Position numbers and translations under genes: made by a program. Under the pieces are notes generated by a model. That model was not told the origin of the DNA, ran no database searches, and was given only the letters and a program-made list of their open reading frames with translations. DNA of 12,676 nt from an uncultured Coriobacteriaceae bacterium (lineage in GTDB: Bacteria; Actinomycetota; Coriobacteriia; Coriobacteriales; Eggerthellaceae): positions 1 to 12,676 of the forward strand of contig URRZ01000066.1 in NCBI GenBank assembly GCA_900550385.1, read 5' to 3'. Position 1 is the first letter of the stretch. Each line of letters starts with the position of its first letter. Positions 1 through 5,970 of the stretch are shown here, piece by piece.

Positions 1-74
1 GTTCCAGATCGTTGTTTTCGCCCGCTGAGCTGGGCCTATGCCGGAATCTCTCCCACAGAAACCACCGAAGAGCC

Positions 75-179
75 AGAAAAAGGGACGGAGGATTTTTCTC
101 GCCCCCACGCCGGCGTGAAAAGGGTCGGAGGTTTCTCCCCGTCCTCTTCCCGGCTTGAAAAAGGGCAGTCGCTTTCTCG
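75..179 (+). repeat. Three tandem degenerate REP-like palindromes
   Basis: Three related units lie about 40 bases apart: 76-98 (GAAAAAGGGAC, then ATTTTTC), 115-137 (GTGAAAAGGGTC, then TTTCTCC) and 155-179 (TTGAAAAAGGGCAGTCG, then CTTTCTCG). All resemble the perfect copies at 2092-2120 and 9984-10012, which read GTGAAAAAG, nine-base loop, CTTTTTCAC. The arms here have lost exact pairing, so these look like old copies. They precede a strong terminator at 204. Confidence 0.6.
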
Positions 180-203
180 TCTTGCCGTTATGCCTCTTCC
201 GAT

Positions 204-231
204 GCCCGCCGGCCTCCAGCCGGCGGGCTTT
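204..231 (+). terminator. Rho-independent terminator
   Basis: A perfect 10-base stem (GCCCGCCGGC at 204-213 with GCCGGCGGGC at 219-228) encloses the loop CTCCA and is followed by TTT. The T run is short, but the stem is all G/C. The T side makes it a plus-strand terminator, so it should close a transcript entering from left of the window. Confidence 0.7.
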
Positions 232-549
232 CGATTAACGAGGGGCGATTCGGGAGGGGTTTGAGGTCGAAGCCCCTACGTCGGCTGAGAAGAATCGTGC
301 AAATCGATCGAAGCTCGCCAGGCGCATGCGAAAAAGCTTTGTTGTGCACGGTCGTTTGTCTGCAGGGGGCTTTGCCTTTGCTTCTGAACGGGCATTATGG
401 AGAGCAGGCATGCGCATCGAACCGATAGGGCGCTTTTCAATCGTGCATTTCGGCGCTTATTCGCATGATCGAGGCAGCTTTTAATCACCATGCACGGTGG
501 GTGAGAAAAAGAAGCGGGTGCCGTGCGTGGAAAGGGGTGGTTGCTATGC

Positions 550-576
550 GTGAAAAAGAGGAAGTCGCCGTCTCGC
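550..576 (+). repeat. Degenerate REP-like palindrome
   Basis: The left arm GTGAAAAAG is intact, the nine-base loop AGGAAGTCG fits the family, and the right arm has decayed to CCGTCTCGC. The 27-base length equals that of the perfect copies. Confidence 0.5.
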
Positions 577-593
577 CTTCGTGTTCGGCGAAT

Positions 594-619
594 GCGGAAA
601 AGCAACTGCCCCCCTTCGC
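594..619 (-). repeat. Degenerate REP-like palindrome, GCGGAA-armed variant
   Basis: On the plus strand the arms read GCGGAAAAG (594-602) and CTTCGC (614-619). On the minus strand the core reads GGCAGTTGC, close to the GGCAGTCGC core of the copy at 649-676. It would be the second unit downstream of the TetR gene in the same orientation. Confidence 0.4.
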
Positions 620-648
620 GGGACCCCTCTGCCGCCTGTCGTCGAACT

Positions 649-676
649 GCGAAGCAGCGACTGCCCCTTTTTCACG
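649..676 (-). repeat. REP-like palindrome directly after the TetR stop codon
   Basis: Read on the minus strand, CGTGAAAAAGGGGCAGTCGC begins at the base immediately after the TGA stop of the TetR gene. The first arm (GTGAAAAAG) is intact; the second is decayed (TGCTTCGC). The orientation relative to the upstream gene matches the copies after the radical SAM gene and der. Confidence 0.6.
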
Positions 677-1252
677 TCAGCGGTAGAGGGAGCGGCGGAG
701 GATCGTCGTCAGGGTTGTGCAGTCGCGGTCGCCCTCTTTCAGGGACTGGAGCATGTTCGACCAGATGAAATGCGCTAGGTTCTGGACCCCGATCGCCTCG
801 ATCGCGCGCGGGTCGATGGAGGGGTCGTTGGCGATGGCCACTTGGAAGCCCTGCTCGATATGGCGGAAGCATTCCCTCTCCGCCTCGCGGCTGCGTTGCA
901 GCGTGCGCGCGTCCAGGGACGAGATCTCCGCGAGCCAGTCGGAGCGGAACTCTGCAAGCGCGTCTTCCAGCCCGGAGATCACCTGCTTGCAGAACGCGAC
1001 GAGGTTCTGCCCGGGGCGGTAGCGGAAGCAGGCGCGCCCGTCCTCGCCGCGCGCGGCTTGTTCCCAGAAGCGCCCGATCACCTCCGTGACCAAGGAGGCT
1101 TTGTCGGGGAAGCAGTTGTAGATGCTGCCGACGGCCACTCCGCAATCCGCCGCGATGCCGCGGATGCTCAGCGAGGCGATCCCATCGCGTTGGGCTTTGC
1201 GATAGGCGGCATCCAGGATGGCCTGACGGCTGATGGACGGTTTGCTTGCCAT
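677..1252 (-). CDS. TetR/AcrR-family transcriptional regulator
   Basis: This 191-residue protein has the usual TetR length and layout. Residues 9-55 form the N-terminal helix-turn-helix (AILDAAYRKA, then GIASLSIRGIAADCGVAVGS, then IYNCFPDKASLV), which binds operator DNA as a dimer. The C-terminal helical part (about 60-191) is the ligand/dimer domain; its inducer cannot be read from sequence. The ATG at 1252 is preceded by AAGGAGG four bases away. It diverges from the membrane-protein gene at 1618, whose promoter region carries TGAAC/GTTCA palindromes, so it most likely represses that gene and perhaps itself. A REP-like element starts at the base after its stop. Family assignment is firm; the target is inferred. 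Confidence 0.92.
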   Translation of the reverse strand: MASKPSISRQAILDAAYRKAQRDGIASLSIRGIAADCGVAVGSIYNCFPDKASLVTEVIGRFWEQAARGEDGRACFRYRPGQNLVAFCKQVISGLEDALAEFRSDWLAEISSLDARTLQRSREAERECFRHIEQGFQVAIANDPSIDPRAIEAIGVQNLAHFIWSNMLQSLKEGDRDCTTLTTILRRSLYR

Positions 1253-1476
1253 GGATCCTCCTTGCCGGTGCGGCCGTCACCGATGCGGCCGCGGCGCGCA
1301 GGGCGGTTGAGCGGTCTCGTGCTGTTGCATGTTCCAGCGCAGCTCGCCTCTGCGCTGCGCGCCCCGCGCCCTGCAGCCGGCGTCTGCGGCTCGCTATCTG
1401 CACCCCGCAACCGGCGTCCTGCAACTGCCGCTCCTTCCCGAGCGTCGCGCCCCTGCGCTTCGCCGCCGATCCTTTC

Positions 1477-1499
1477 TGAACAATCGCATGGAGTGTTCA
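1477..1499. promoter_or_regulatory. Candidate distal operator, TGAACA-N11-TGTTCA
   Basis: TGAACA (1477-1482) and TGTTCA (1494-1499) form an inverted repeat with 11 bases between. It uses the same half-site as the proximal palindromes at 1575-1594, about 95 bases away. The wide spacing is unusual for one TetR dimer, so it may be two half-sites or an auxiliary site. Confidence 0.35.
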
Positions 1500-1538
1500 T
1501 GCTCTTCGGGCGGAAGCGGCGAAGCTGCGCCATTTCGC

Positions 1539-1567
1539 TTGCCGCCCCCGGGTCTCTTCCTTAGCAT
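1539..1567 (+). promoter_or_regulatory. Candidate promoter of the membrane-protein gene
   Basis: TTGCCG (1539-1544), a 17-base spacer and TAGCAT (1562-1567) make a moderate sigma-70-type promoter. The predicted start, near 1574, abuts the operator palindromes at 1575-1594, the usual position for repression by a TetR protein. Confidence 0.4.
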
Positions 1568-1574
1568 GGGCGAC

Positions 1575-1594
1575 GTTCAAATGAACATCGTTCA
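1575..1594. promoter_or_regulatory. Overlapping TetR operator palindromes
   Basis: Three half-sites run in series: GTTCA (1575-1579), TGAAC (1582-1586), GTTCA (1590-1594). The last two give the perfect palindrome TGAAC-ATC-GTTCA, a common TetR-operator shape; the first two give GTTCA-AA-TGAAC. They lie between the predicted -10 and the ribosome site (GGAGG, 1604-1608) of the membrane gene, so binding would block initiation or early elongation. The binder is inferred to be the adjacent TetR protein. Confidence 0.6.
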
Positions 1595-1617
1595 CATGAT
1601 AGAGGAGGGATGGCGCT

Positions 1618-2061
1618 ATGCTCAAGGTCAAGAATCTCACCTTGTTGATCATCGCCGCCGCCGTGTGGTTCGCCGCCGGCGCGAACATCGCGCGCATCGG
1701 CCTCGAGGAATACGCGCTCGGCTACGTGAGCGTGCTCAACGTGGCGCTGTCTGCTGTCGTGGGCGTCGTGTTCTGGTTCATGGCGTTCCATAAGCTGACC
1801 GTCAAGCATACCAAGCGCATCGCCGGCTATGGCGATGAGCGCCAACTGTTCGTGAAGTTCTTCGATGCGCGCTCGTTCGCCATCATGGCGGTGATGATGA
1901 CTGGCGGCATCGCGATCCGCTCGCTGCACCTGCTGCCCGACGTGTTCATCGCCGTGTTCTACACCGGCCTGGGCACCGCGCTCGCCCTTGCCGGGCTGCT
2001 GTTCGCCGTCAACTTCTTCCGCGTTCGCAGCGGCGGCTATCCCATGGAGCCGGCAGCCTAG
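1618..2061 (+). CDS. Conserved four-helix membrane protein of unknown function
   Basis: This 147-residue protein is almost entirely membrane-embedded. Hydrophobic segments lie at about residues 7-25, 37-57, 86-103 and 109-134. Basic patches at 59-68 (KLTVKHTKR) and 135-138 fall in loops or the tail, and a conserved-looking YGDERQLFVKFFD stretch lies at 71-83. There is no signal peptide cleavage site, transporter motif or catalytic motif. I recognise similar small membrane proteins from gut anaerobes but cannot give a function. The ATG at 1618 has GGAGG nine bases upstream; an out-of-frame ATG at 1610 is rejected. Its probable control by the divergent TetR regulator suggests it is induced by a small molecule or membrane stress, which is inference only. 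Confidence 0.85.
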   Translation: MLKVKNLTLLIIAAAVWFAAGANIARIGLEEYALGYVSVLNVALSAVVGVVFWFMAFHKLTVKHTKRIAGYGDERQLFVKFFDARSFAIMAVMMTGGIAIRSLHLLPDVFIAVFYTGLGTALALAGLLFAVNFFRVRSGGYPMEPAA

Positions 2062-2091
2062 GCGCCGCCCCCAAACGCGCCTGCCGCAAAG

Positions 2092-2120
2092 CGTGAAAAA
2101 GCGACTGTCCCTTTTTCACG
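2092..2120. repeat. Perfect REP-like hairpin between convergent genes
   Basis: CGTGAAAAAG (2092-2101) pairs perfectly with CTTTTTCACG (2111-2120) around the nine-base loop CGACTGTCC. The loop itself contains GACTGTC, so the whole unit is nearly symmetric. It lies 30 bases after the membrane-gene stop and two bases beyond the stop of the convergent radical SAM gene. In an RNA it would form a stable 3'-end hairpin for either gene and may serve as a two-way terminator or RNase barrier, though no T run follows outside the stem. Confidence 0.75.
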
Positions 2121-2122
2121 TC

Positions 2123-3010
2123 CTAGAACGTCGCCTTGTGGATGAGGTTGCGGAAGCGCCGCGCCGCATCCTCGTTGATCTTCGGGATGTAGTTGTCCAT
2201 CAGCTCGATCATGCCCTGCTGGTTCTGCGGGATGCCGCCGTCGAAGCGGATGACGTCGGAGTCGTGCGAAGCGATGATGTTGGTCTTGCACGTGAGGTTC
2301 GCGATGAACGTGCGGATCTCCTCGGCCGCCTCGCGCTCGCCGTAGGGCACCCACGACCCGTCGGCGATGTTGTCCGCCAGCGGCCAGTTCTTCGCGGGCG
2401 TCAGCGTGACGATGAGGATGCGGTCGGGTTCCGCCGCGCTGAACACGCGCGCCGACTCGAGCGCGTTCTGTTGTCCCTTGCCCGCGCCGGCAAGACCCGC
2501 CAGATAGAAGAACGTGTAGCGGATGCCGGCGGCGTGCAGGCGCGCTCCCTGCTCGATGAGGTCGGCTCCCGTTTGGCCTTTCTCCATGAACTCGAGCAGC
2601 TCGTCCCAGCCGCTTTCCGCACCGATCGTGATATCGGTCACGCCGCGCGCGGCGAGCTGCGCCAGCTCCTCGTCCGTCTTCGACTTGAAATCGGTGATGC
2701 GCGCGAACCCGCCGTAGCTGTTGACGGTGGGGATGCGTTCCTCGACGGCGTCGAAGATCCTGACGAGGTGGTCGTTGGGCAAGACGAAGGGGTTGCCGCC
2801 GGCAAGGTAGATGCGCTTCGTCAACTGCGTGGCGGTCTTCGCGATCTCCTCGATGTCCTCGACGATCTCCTCGAAGGGGACGACGCTGAAGCTCTTGCCT
2901 TCCTGGATGTCGCAGAAGCGGCATTTGCCGTGAGAGCAGCCGCGCGTCACCTGCAGGACGGGGCAGTTCATGTCGTACGGCGGACGATGCACCAGCGTAT
3001 CGGTGTTCAT
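2123..3010 (-). CDS. Radical SAM enzyme, CX4CX2C type
   Basis: A 295-residue radical SAM protein. The cluster-binding motif is GCSHGKCRFCDI, with cysteines at residues 25, 30 and 33, giving CX4CX2C rather than the usual CX3CX2C; this spacing occurs in COG1032-like enzymes. GGNPF at 71-75 takes the place of the SAM-binding GGE motif, and GAESGWDELLEFMEKG (130-145) matches the GxESGxxxxLxxMxKG signature of that group. No extra domain (B12-binding, SPASM or TRAM) is present, so it is a bare barrel and the substrate is unknown. The frame extends further upstream, but the ATG at 3010 has GGGAGGA eight bases away and begins just before conserved sequence, so I chose it. It is monocistronic and faces the membrane-protein gene. 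Confidence 0.85.
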   Translation of the reverse strand: MNTDTLVHRPPYDMNCPVLQVTRGCSHGKCRFCDIQEGKSFSVVPFEEIVEDIEEIAKTATQLTKRIYLAGGNPFVLPNDHLVRIFDAVEERIPTVNSYGGFARITDFKSKTDEELAQLAARGVTDITIGAESGWDELLEFMEKGQTGADLIEQGARLHAAGIRYTFFYLAGLAGAGKGQQNALESARVFSAAEPDRILIVTLTPAKNWPLADNIADGSWVPYGEREAAEEIRTFIANLTCKTNIIASHDSDVIRFDGGIPQNQQGMIELMDNYIPKINEDAARRFRNLIHKATF

Positions 3011-3135
3011 GCGCGCTCCTCCCTCGCGAGGCCGGCCTTGTCGAAAGCCTTTCATCTGGAATGCCGCTGGACCCATTGTCTCACGTATCGGGGGCCGATG
3101 CATCGCCATTCGGATGCGGGCGCCGTAACGATTCC

Positions 3136-3160
3136 GGGGGCGGAACGGGGCGGGGTAGGG
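3136..3160 (+). other. G-quadruplex-type G-tract cluster upstream of radical SAM gene
   Basis: Four G runs (3136-3140, 3147-3150, 3152-3155, 3158-3160) are separated by 6, 1 and 2 bases, which satisfies the standard four-tract quadruplex rule. The purine-rich, GGAGC-like imperfect repeat continues to about 3235. It lies 125-150 bases upstream of the radical SAM start, between that gene and the tRNA-Leu terminator. This 3011-3265 stretch has no other recognisable element and no gene. Confidence 0.4.
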
Positions 3161-3265
3161 CAGAGCAGAGTGGAATGCAGCGGAGCGGAACAGGGCGGAG
3201 CAGCGCCGAACGGCGGTCGGAGTGGGATGAGCGCCTTGCCGATGCTGTCGGCATGCGGGACAGGA

Positions 3266-3295
3266 GAAAGAAAAAACCTCGGCGGTTGCCGAGGT
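3266..3295 (-). terminator. Rho-independent terminator of tRNA-Leu
   Basis: On the minus strand ACCTCGGC pairs with GCCGAGGT around the loop AACC (stem 3276-3283/3288-3295) and is followed by a run of Ts and then CTTTC. It begins about 13 bases after the tRNA 3' end, a textbook position. Confidence 0.9.
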
Positions 3296-3308
3296 CCCGA
3301 GTTTCAGA

Positions 3309-3395
3309 TGGTGCGGGCGAGAGGACTTGAACCTCCATGGGGTTGCCCCCATACGGACCTGAACCGTACGCGTCTGCCAATTCCGCCACGCCCGC
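3309..3395 (-). tRNA. tRNA-Leu, anticodon CAG
   Basis: An 87-base class II tRNA with encoded CCA. The acceptor stem is GCGGGCG/CGCCCGC. The anticodon stem TACGG/CCGTA holds the loop TTCAGGT, so the anticodon is CAG, reading CUG. The long variable arm (TGGGG/CCCCA hairpin) and the T arm (GGAGG, TTCAAGT, CCTCT) fit tRNA-Leu. Its own promoter and terminator flank it, so it is a single-gene transcript. Confidence 0.97.
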
Positions 3396-3426
3396 ATATC
3401 CGTTGCTCCAAGCGGAGCAGTTCGTA

Positions 3427-3455
3427 ATAATATCGCAGTCGCCAGGGGTTGGCAA
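3427..3455 (-). promoter_or_regulatory. Promoter of tRNA-Leu
   Basis: Minus strand: TTGCCA (3450-3455), 17-base spacer, TATTAT (3427-3432). The predicted start is near 3420, about 25 bases before the mature 5' end. It is the best-matching promoter in the window. Confidence 0.8.
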
Positions 3456-3616
3456 GGGGGAAATTCCGCGATTTTACATGCCCCCGTGCCGTTCGGGTCG
3501 CATCCGCGCAGTGCGGGCCGCCTCCTCCCCGGAGAGCGCAGGCTGCCGCCGCGAGCCATCGCGATCGGTTGCGACCCGCTGCAAGCCGCCGCGAGAGCGG
3601 CGCGCCCCCGGCGTCC

Positions 3617-4963
3617 CTAGCGCTGGTCGATGGGCTTGTAGGGGCGGCTTCCCTTGCGGATGGTCTGGTAGGCCGGGCGGATGATGCGCTTGCTGGACAC
3701 CAGCTCCTCGAACCGATGCGCCGCCCAGCCCGCGATGCGCCCGCAGGCGAACAGCGGCGTGAACAGGTCTTCGGGGATGCGCAGCATCGAGTAGACGAAC
3801 CCCGAGTACATGTCCACGTTGGCGCACATGTCCTTGGTGGTGCCCTTCTCGCGCAGGATCACTTCGGGCGAGAGGCGCTCGATGCTCTCCAGCAGGCGGT
3901 ACTCGGCCTCGAACTCGGTCCCCTCGGCCATGCGCCCGGCGAAGCGCTTCAGGATCACCGCGCGCGGGTCGGACATCGTGTACACCGCATGGCCCATGCC
4001 GTACACCAGGCCGGTATGGTCGAACGCCTCTTTGCGGACGATCTTCGCCAGGTAGTCGGCGACCTCGCCGTCGTTTTCCCAGTCGCTCACGTTCTCCTTG
4101 ATCTCCCGCTGCATGGCGCGCACCTTGTGGTTCGCCCCTCCGTGGCGGTGCCCCTTAAGCGACCCGATGGCCGCCGAGTAGACCGAGTACGGATCAGTGT
4201 CGGCCGAGGTCAGCACGCGCGTGGTGAACGTGGAGTTGTTGCCGCCGCCGTGTTCGGCATGCAGGCACAGCATGATGTCCAGCATGCGCGCCTCCTCCTT
4301 GGTGAACTGGCGGTCGGGGCGCAGCATGGACAGGATGGTCTCGGCGGTGGATTGGCCGGGGATGAAACGGTGCATGATCATCGACTCGTTGTCGAACTGC
4401 GCGCGCATGGCGTAGTACGACAGCACCATGATGCGCGGCAGGCGCGAGATCAGCGAGATGGCGGTGTTGATCTCGTGCAGGGGGTCGCGATCCTCGGCGT
4501 GATCGTCGTAGGAGTACAGCAGCAGCACCGAACGCGACAGGGCGTTCATGATGTCGTGCGGCGTGGCGCGCATGATGGAGGAGGCGGTGAATCCGTCGGG
4601 CAGTTCGCGGTACGAGTCGATCACGCCGATGAAGCGATCGAGCTGCTCGCGCGTGGGGAGGTCGCCCATCAGCAGCAGGTAGGCGATCTCCTCGTAGTTG
4701 AAGCGGCGATCGGGGTCGTCGGCGCTCATCAGGTCGGTGATCTCGTAGCCGCGATAGCGCAGCGAACCCACGTCGGCCTTCTTGGCGTTGTCGGACATCA
4801 CATAGCCGTGCACGTTCGAGATGCCGGTGAGGCCTGCCACCACGCCGGTCCCGTCGGGCTTGCGCAGCCCGCGCGTCACCTGGTACTCCTCGTACAGCGC
4901 AGGGTCTATGTAGTTGATGGAGCGGAAGTTCTCGTACAGAGCCAGTTTCTTCTCGTCGCCCAT
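3617..4963 (-). CDS. gltA: Citrate synthase (long bacterial type)
   Basis: This protein condenses oxaloacetate and acetyl-CoA to citrate in the cytoplasm, the entry to the TCA or glutamate branch. It has 448 residues, the length of the long form common in anaerobic Clostridia and Coriobacteria. The catalytic residues of the family are visible: His238 in AEHGGGNNST, His274 in GHRHGGANHK, His325 in GMGHAVYTMSDPRA and Asp384 in ANVDMYSG. The family's usual GHRVY motif reads GHAVY here, with Ala in place of Arg; I believe this is normal for the long subfamily. A 2-methylcitrate synthase activity cannot be excluded. AAGGAGG lies five bases before the ATG at 4963. No TCA-cycle gene is adjacent. The gene is followed by tRNA-Leu on the same strand, and I see no strong terminator between them. 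Confidence 0.93.
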   Translation of the reverse strand: MGDEKKLALYENFRSINYIDPALYEEYQVTRGLRKPDGTGVVAGLTGISNVHGYVMSDNAKKADVGSLRYRGYEITDLMSADDPDRRFNYEEIAYLLLMGDLPTREQLDRFIGVIDSYRELPDGFTASSIMRATPHDIMNALSRSVLLLYSYDDHAEDRDPLHEINTAISLISRLPRIMVLSYYAMRAQFDNESMIMHRFIPGQSTAETILSMLRPDRQFTKEEARMLDIMLCLHAEHGGGNNSTFTTRVLTSADTDPYSVYSAAIGSLKGHRHGGANHKVRAMQREIKENVSDWENDGEVADYLAKIVRKEAFDHTGLVYGMGHAVYTMSDPRAVILKRFAGRMAEGTEFEAEYRLLESIERLSPEVILREKGTTKDMCANVDMYSGFVYSMLRIPEDLFTPLFACGRIAGWAAHRFEELVSSKRIIRPAYQTIRKGSRPYKPIDQR

Positions 4964-5323
4964 GGCGGCCTCCTTGCTGTGCGCAGCGACGTGATGGGAT
5001 TGGCGCCTGCCGGATCGGTCCGGTGCGCCGGGCCTCGTTGAGCCGGGGCCCTGCCGAGCCGGGGATTGTCTTGCCGGCGCCGTGCCGGGCATTCCGCCCT
5101 TCCGCCACCCGTCGCGTGTTGGCCCATGATACCGCGCCAATGTGTCCATTCGGTATCGCGGGCGGGTTTGTGCCCAAACGGTTTCCGAATGGGAGCCCGC
5201 CCCGCACCGGGGTGATCCGCGCGATTCGGCGCGGGGAAGAGGCGCCCATTTCATGCCGTCGCGCTTCATCTGGGGTACAATGTCGGCGGACGAGAGCAAC
5301 GGCGCGAACGCAAGGAGATCGCC
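4964..5323. other. Divergent intergenic region, citrate synthase / Cys-rich protein
   Basis: This 360-base gap carries no credible gene. The half next to citrate synthase is rich in CCGG words, including a direct repeat GAGCCGGGG near 5039 and 5056. A possible minus-strand -10, TATCAT (5126-5131), lacks a good -35 box. On the plus strand TACAAT at 5276-5281 is a plausible -10 for the downstream gene. I see no riboswitch or clear operator. Confidence 0.5.
5276..5281 (+). promoter_or_regulatory. Candidate -10 box of the Cys-rich protein gene
   Basis: TACAAT lies about 43 bases upstream of the ATG at 5324. The -35 position (ATGCCG, 5253-5258, 17-base spacer) is a weak match, so only the -10 is convincing. 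Confidence 0.4.
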
Positions 5324-5575
5324 ATGGTTGAGATCAGCCATCTGCCGAAGGGACGCACTGCGATCCGGGAAATGACCGAAGAGGATTTCGACGGTTTCGA
5401 CCTCGCCGACATCAAATGCCGCTCGTGCAGCGGGTACGGCAACTGCGGATTCAAGTCGTACGGGCTGTACCAGGGCAAGGCCGTTTCCATTTGCAACCAG
5501 CGCAAATACCAGCTGCAGTGCGAGCGGGACGGGAAGCCCTTCGATCCCGCCGACCTGTTCAAGCACGACAAATAG
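5324..5575 (+). CDS. Small cysteine-rich protein of unknown function
   Basis: The 83-residue protein has five cysteines (32, 35, 41, 57, 66) spaced CX2CX5CX15CX8C. The first cluster reads CRSCSGYGNC, which suggests a metal site (zinc or iron-sulfur). The N-terminal 30 residues are acidic, and there is no signal peptide or membrane segment, so it is probably cytosolic. I do not recognise the family. AAGGAG lies eight bases before the ATG, and codon use is GC-rich like the neighbours, which supports real translation. It stands alone, divergent from citrate synthase and convergent with tRNA-Ser, and ends in a hairpin followed by a two-way terminator. Confidence 0.75.
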   Translation: MVEISHLPKGRTAIREMTEEDFDGFDLADIKCRSCSGYGNCGFKSYGLYQGKAVSICNQRKYQLQCERDGKPFDPADLFKHDK

Positions 5576-5586
5576 CCTCGAAGCGT

Positions 5587-5620
5587 CGAAGCGCGCCGGC
5601 ATGCCCGTCGGCGCGCTTCG
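5587..5620. repeat. Perfect 12-base hairpin after the Cys-rich gene
   Basis: CGAAGCGCGCCG (5587-5598) pairs exactly with CGGCGCGCTTCG (5609-5620) around a ten-base loop. It begins 12 bases after the stop codon. No T run follows, so it is more likely a 3'-end stabiliser than a terminator; the true terminator is 36 bases further on. Confidence 0.6.
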
Positions 5621-5655
5621 GCCCCATCGGCTCGAATCCTTCCCCCGTAAACGGA

Positions 5656-5688
5656 AAACGCCCGAGGGCCTCGGGCGTTTGCTCTTTC
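5656..5688. terminator. Bidirectional terminator (Cys-rich gene / tRNA-Ser)
   Basis: AAACGCCCGAG (5656-5666) pairs with CTCGGGCGTTT (5670-5680). On the plus strand it is followed by GCTCTTTC and ends the Cys-rich gene. On the minus strand it is followed by TCCGTTT and lies eight bases past the tRNA-Ser CCA end. One hairpin therefore serves both convergent transcripts. Confidence 0.8.
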
Positions 5689-5776
5689 TGGCGGAGGAAG
5701 TAGGATTCGAACCCACGGAACCTTGCGGCTCAACAGTTTTCAAGACTGCCGCCTTCGACCACTCGGCCATTCCTCC
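5689..5776 (-). tRNA. tRNA-Ser, anticodon UGA
   Basis: An 88-base class II tRNA with encoded CCA. The acceptor stem is GGAGGAA/TTCCTCC with discriminator G. The anticodon stem GCAGT/ACTGT holds the loop CTTGAAA, so the anticodon is TGA, reading UCA. A long variable arm and the T loop TTCGAAT follow. Confidence 0.97.
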
Positions 5777-5815
5777 GGATAGGGGCATCTCGGCGCATCG
5801 CGCCGACGCCGGATC

Positions 5816-5824
5816 AGCATATCA
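5816..5824 (-). promoter_or_regulatory. Extended -10 promoter of tRNA-Ser
   Basis: Minus strand TGA-TATGCT is an extended -10 element; no good -35 is visible. The predicted start is near 5809. The 33-base leader contains a six-base hairpin (5791-5796/5800-5805) just ahead of the mature 5' end. Confidence 0.5.
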
Positions 5825-5888
5825 CATTACCTTGCCCCGGGCATGCCCGCCCGCGGCACGGCGGCGCCATGCTTATGTTGGTTCGGTC

Positions 5889-5923
5889 GCGTTCTGGGCG
5901 CGAACGCGGTTTCTTGCTATCAT
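5889..5923 (+). promoter_or_regulatory. Promoter of the M23 peptidase gene with inverted repeat
   Basis: TGC-TATCAT (5915-5923) is an extended -10, giving a start near 5930 and a 40-base leader. The -35 is weak (TGGGCG). The -35 zone is occupied by an inverted repeat, GCGTTC (5889-5894) and GAACGC (5902-5907), which could be a regulator site. Confidence 0.5.
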
Positions 5924-5970
5924 CTCTTTCCAAAGCGCTTCCGGGCGCCACATAGAAAGAGCAGGTGCAA

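Larger units (their letters stand above)
1..676. other. Intergenic stretch with decayed palindromic repeats, no supportable gene
   Basis: I see no convincing gene in this stretch. Short open frames exist on both strands, but none has a good ribosome site, a family motif or sensible amino-acid composition, and several run through the repeats. Plus frame 2 closes at a TGA at 26-28, so a 9-residue tail of an upstream plus-strand gene could end here; this cannot be tested from the window. The visible content is a strong terminator hairpin (204-231) and at least six degenerate copies of a palindrome (75-179, 550-576, 594-619, 649-676). Positions 232-500 show nothing I can interpret. Confidence 0.6.
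1253..1617. other. Divergent control region between TetR gene and membrane-protein gene
   Basis: This 365-base gap has no credible gene. The first 220 bases are very GC-rich, with an imperfect direct repeat around CCGGCGTC (about 1377-1425), and show no clear minus-strand promoter for the regulator. The part nearest the membrane gene holds a candidate promoter (1539-1567) and four TGAAC/GTTCA half-site groupings at 1477-1499 and 1575-1594. Confidence 0.6.

Noticed and set aside
276..605. 109-residue minus-strand open frame in the left intergenic region
   Set aside because: It has no ribosome site or recognisable motif, runs through repeat units and has an odd His/Pro/Arg/Phe composition.
75..676. 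Possible CRISPR-like array
   Set aside because: Units are palindromic, diverged, unevenly spaced and on both strands, with no constant-length spacers and no cas gene.
3309..3395. tRNA-Leu or tRNA-Ser as an integration site of a mobile element
   Set aside because: Neither tRNA 3' end is repeated elsewhere in the window and no integrase or phage gene is nearby.
1988..3427. 479-residue plus-strand open frame
   Set aside because: It runs antisense to the radical SAM gene and through the REP hairpin and tRNA-Leu; its sequence is low-complexity Arg/Val/Asp-rich and typical of a GC-rich shadow frame.
3449..5041. 530-residue plus-strand open frame
   Set aside because: Antisense to citrate synthase, whose catalytic motifs are intact; composition is His/Val/Arg-rich shadow sequence.
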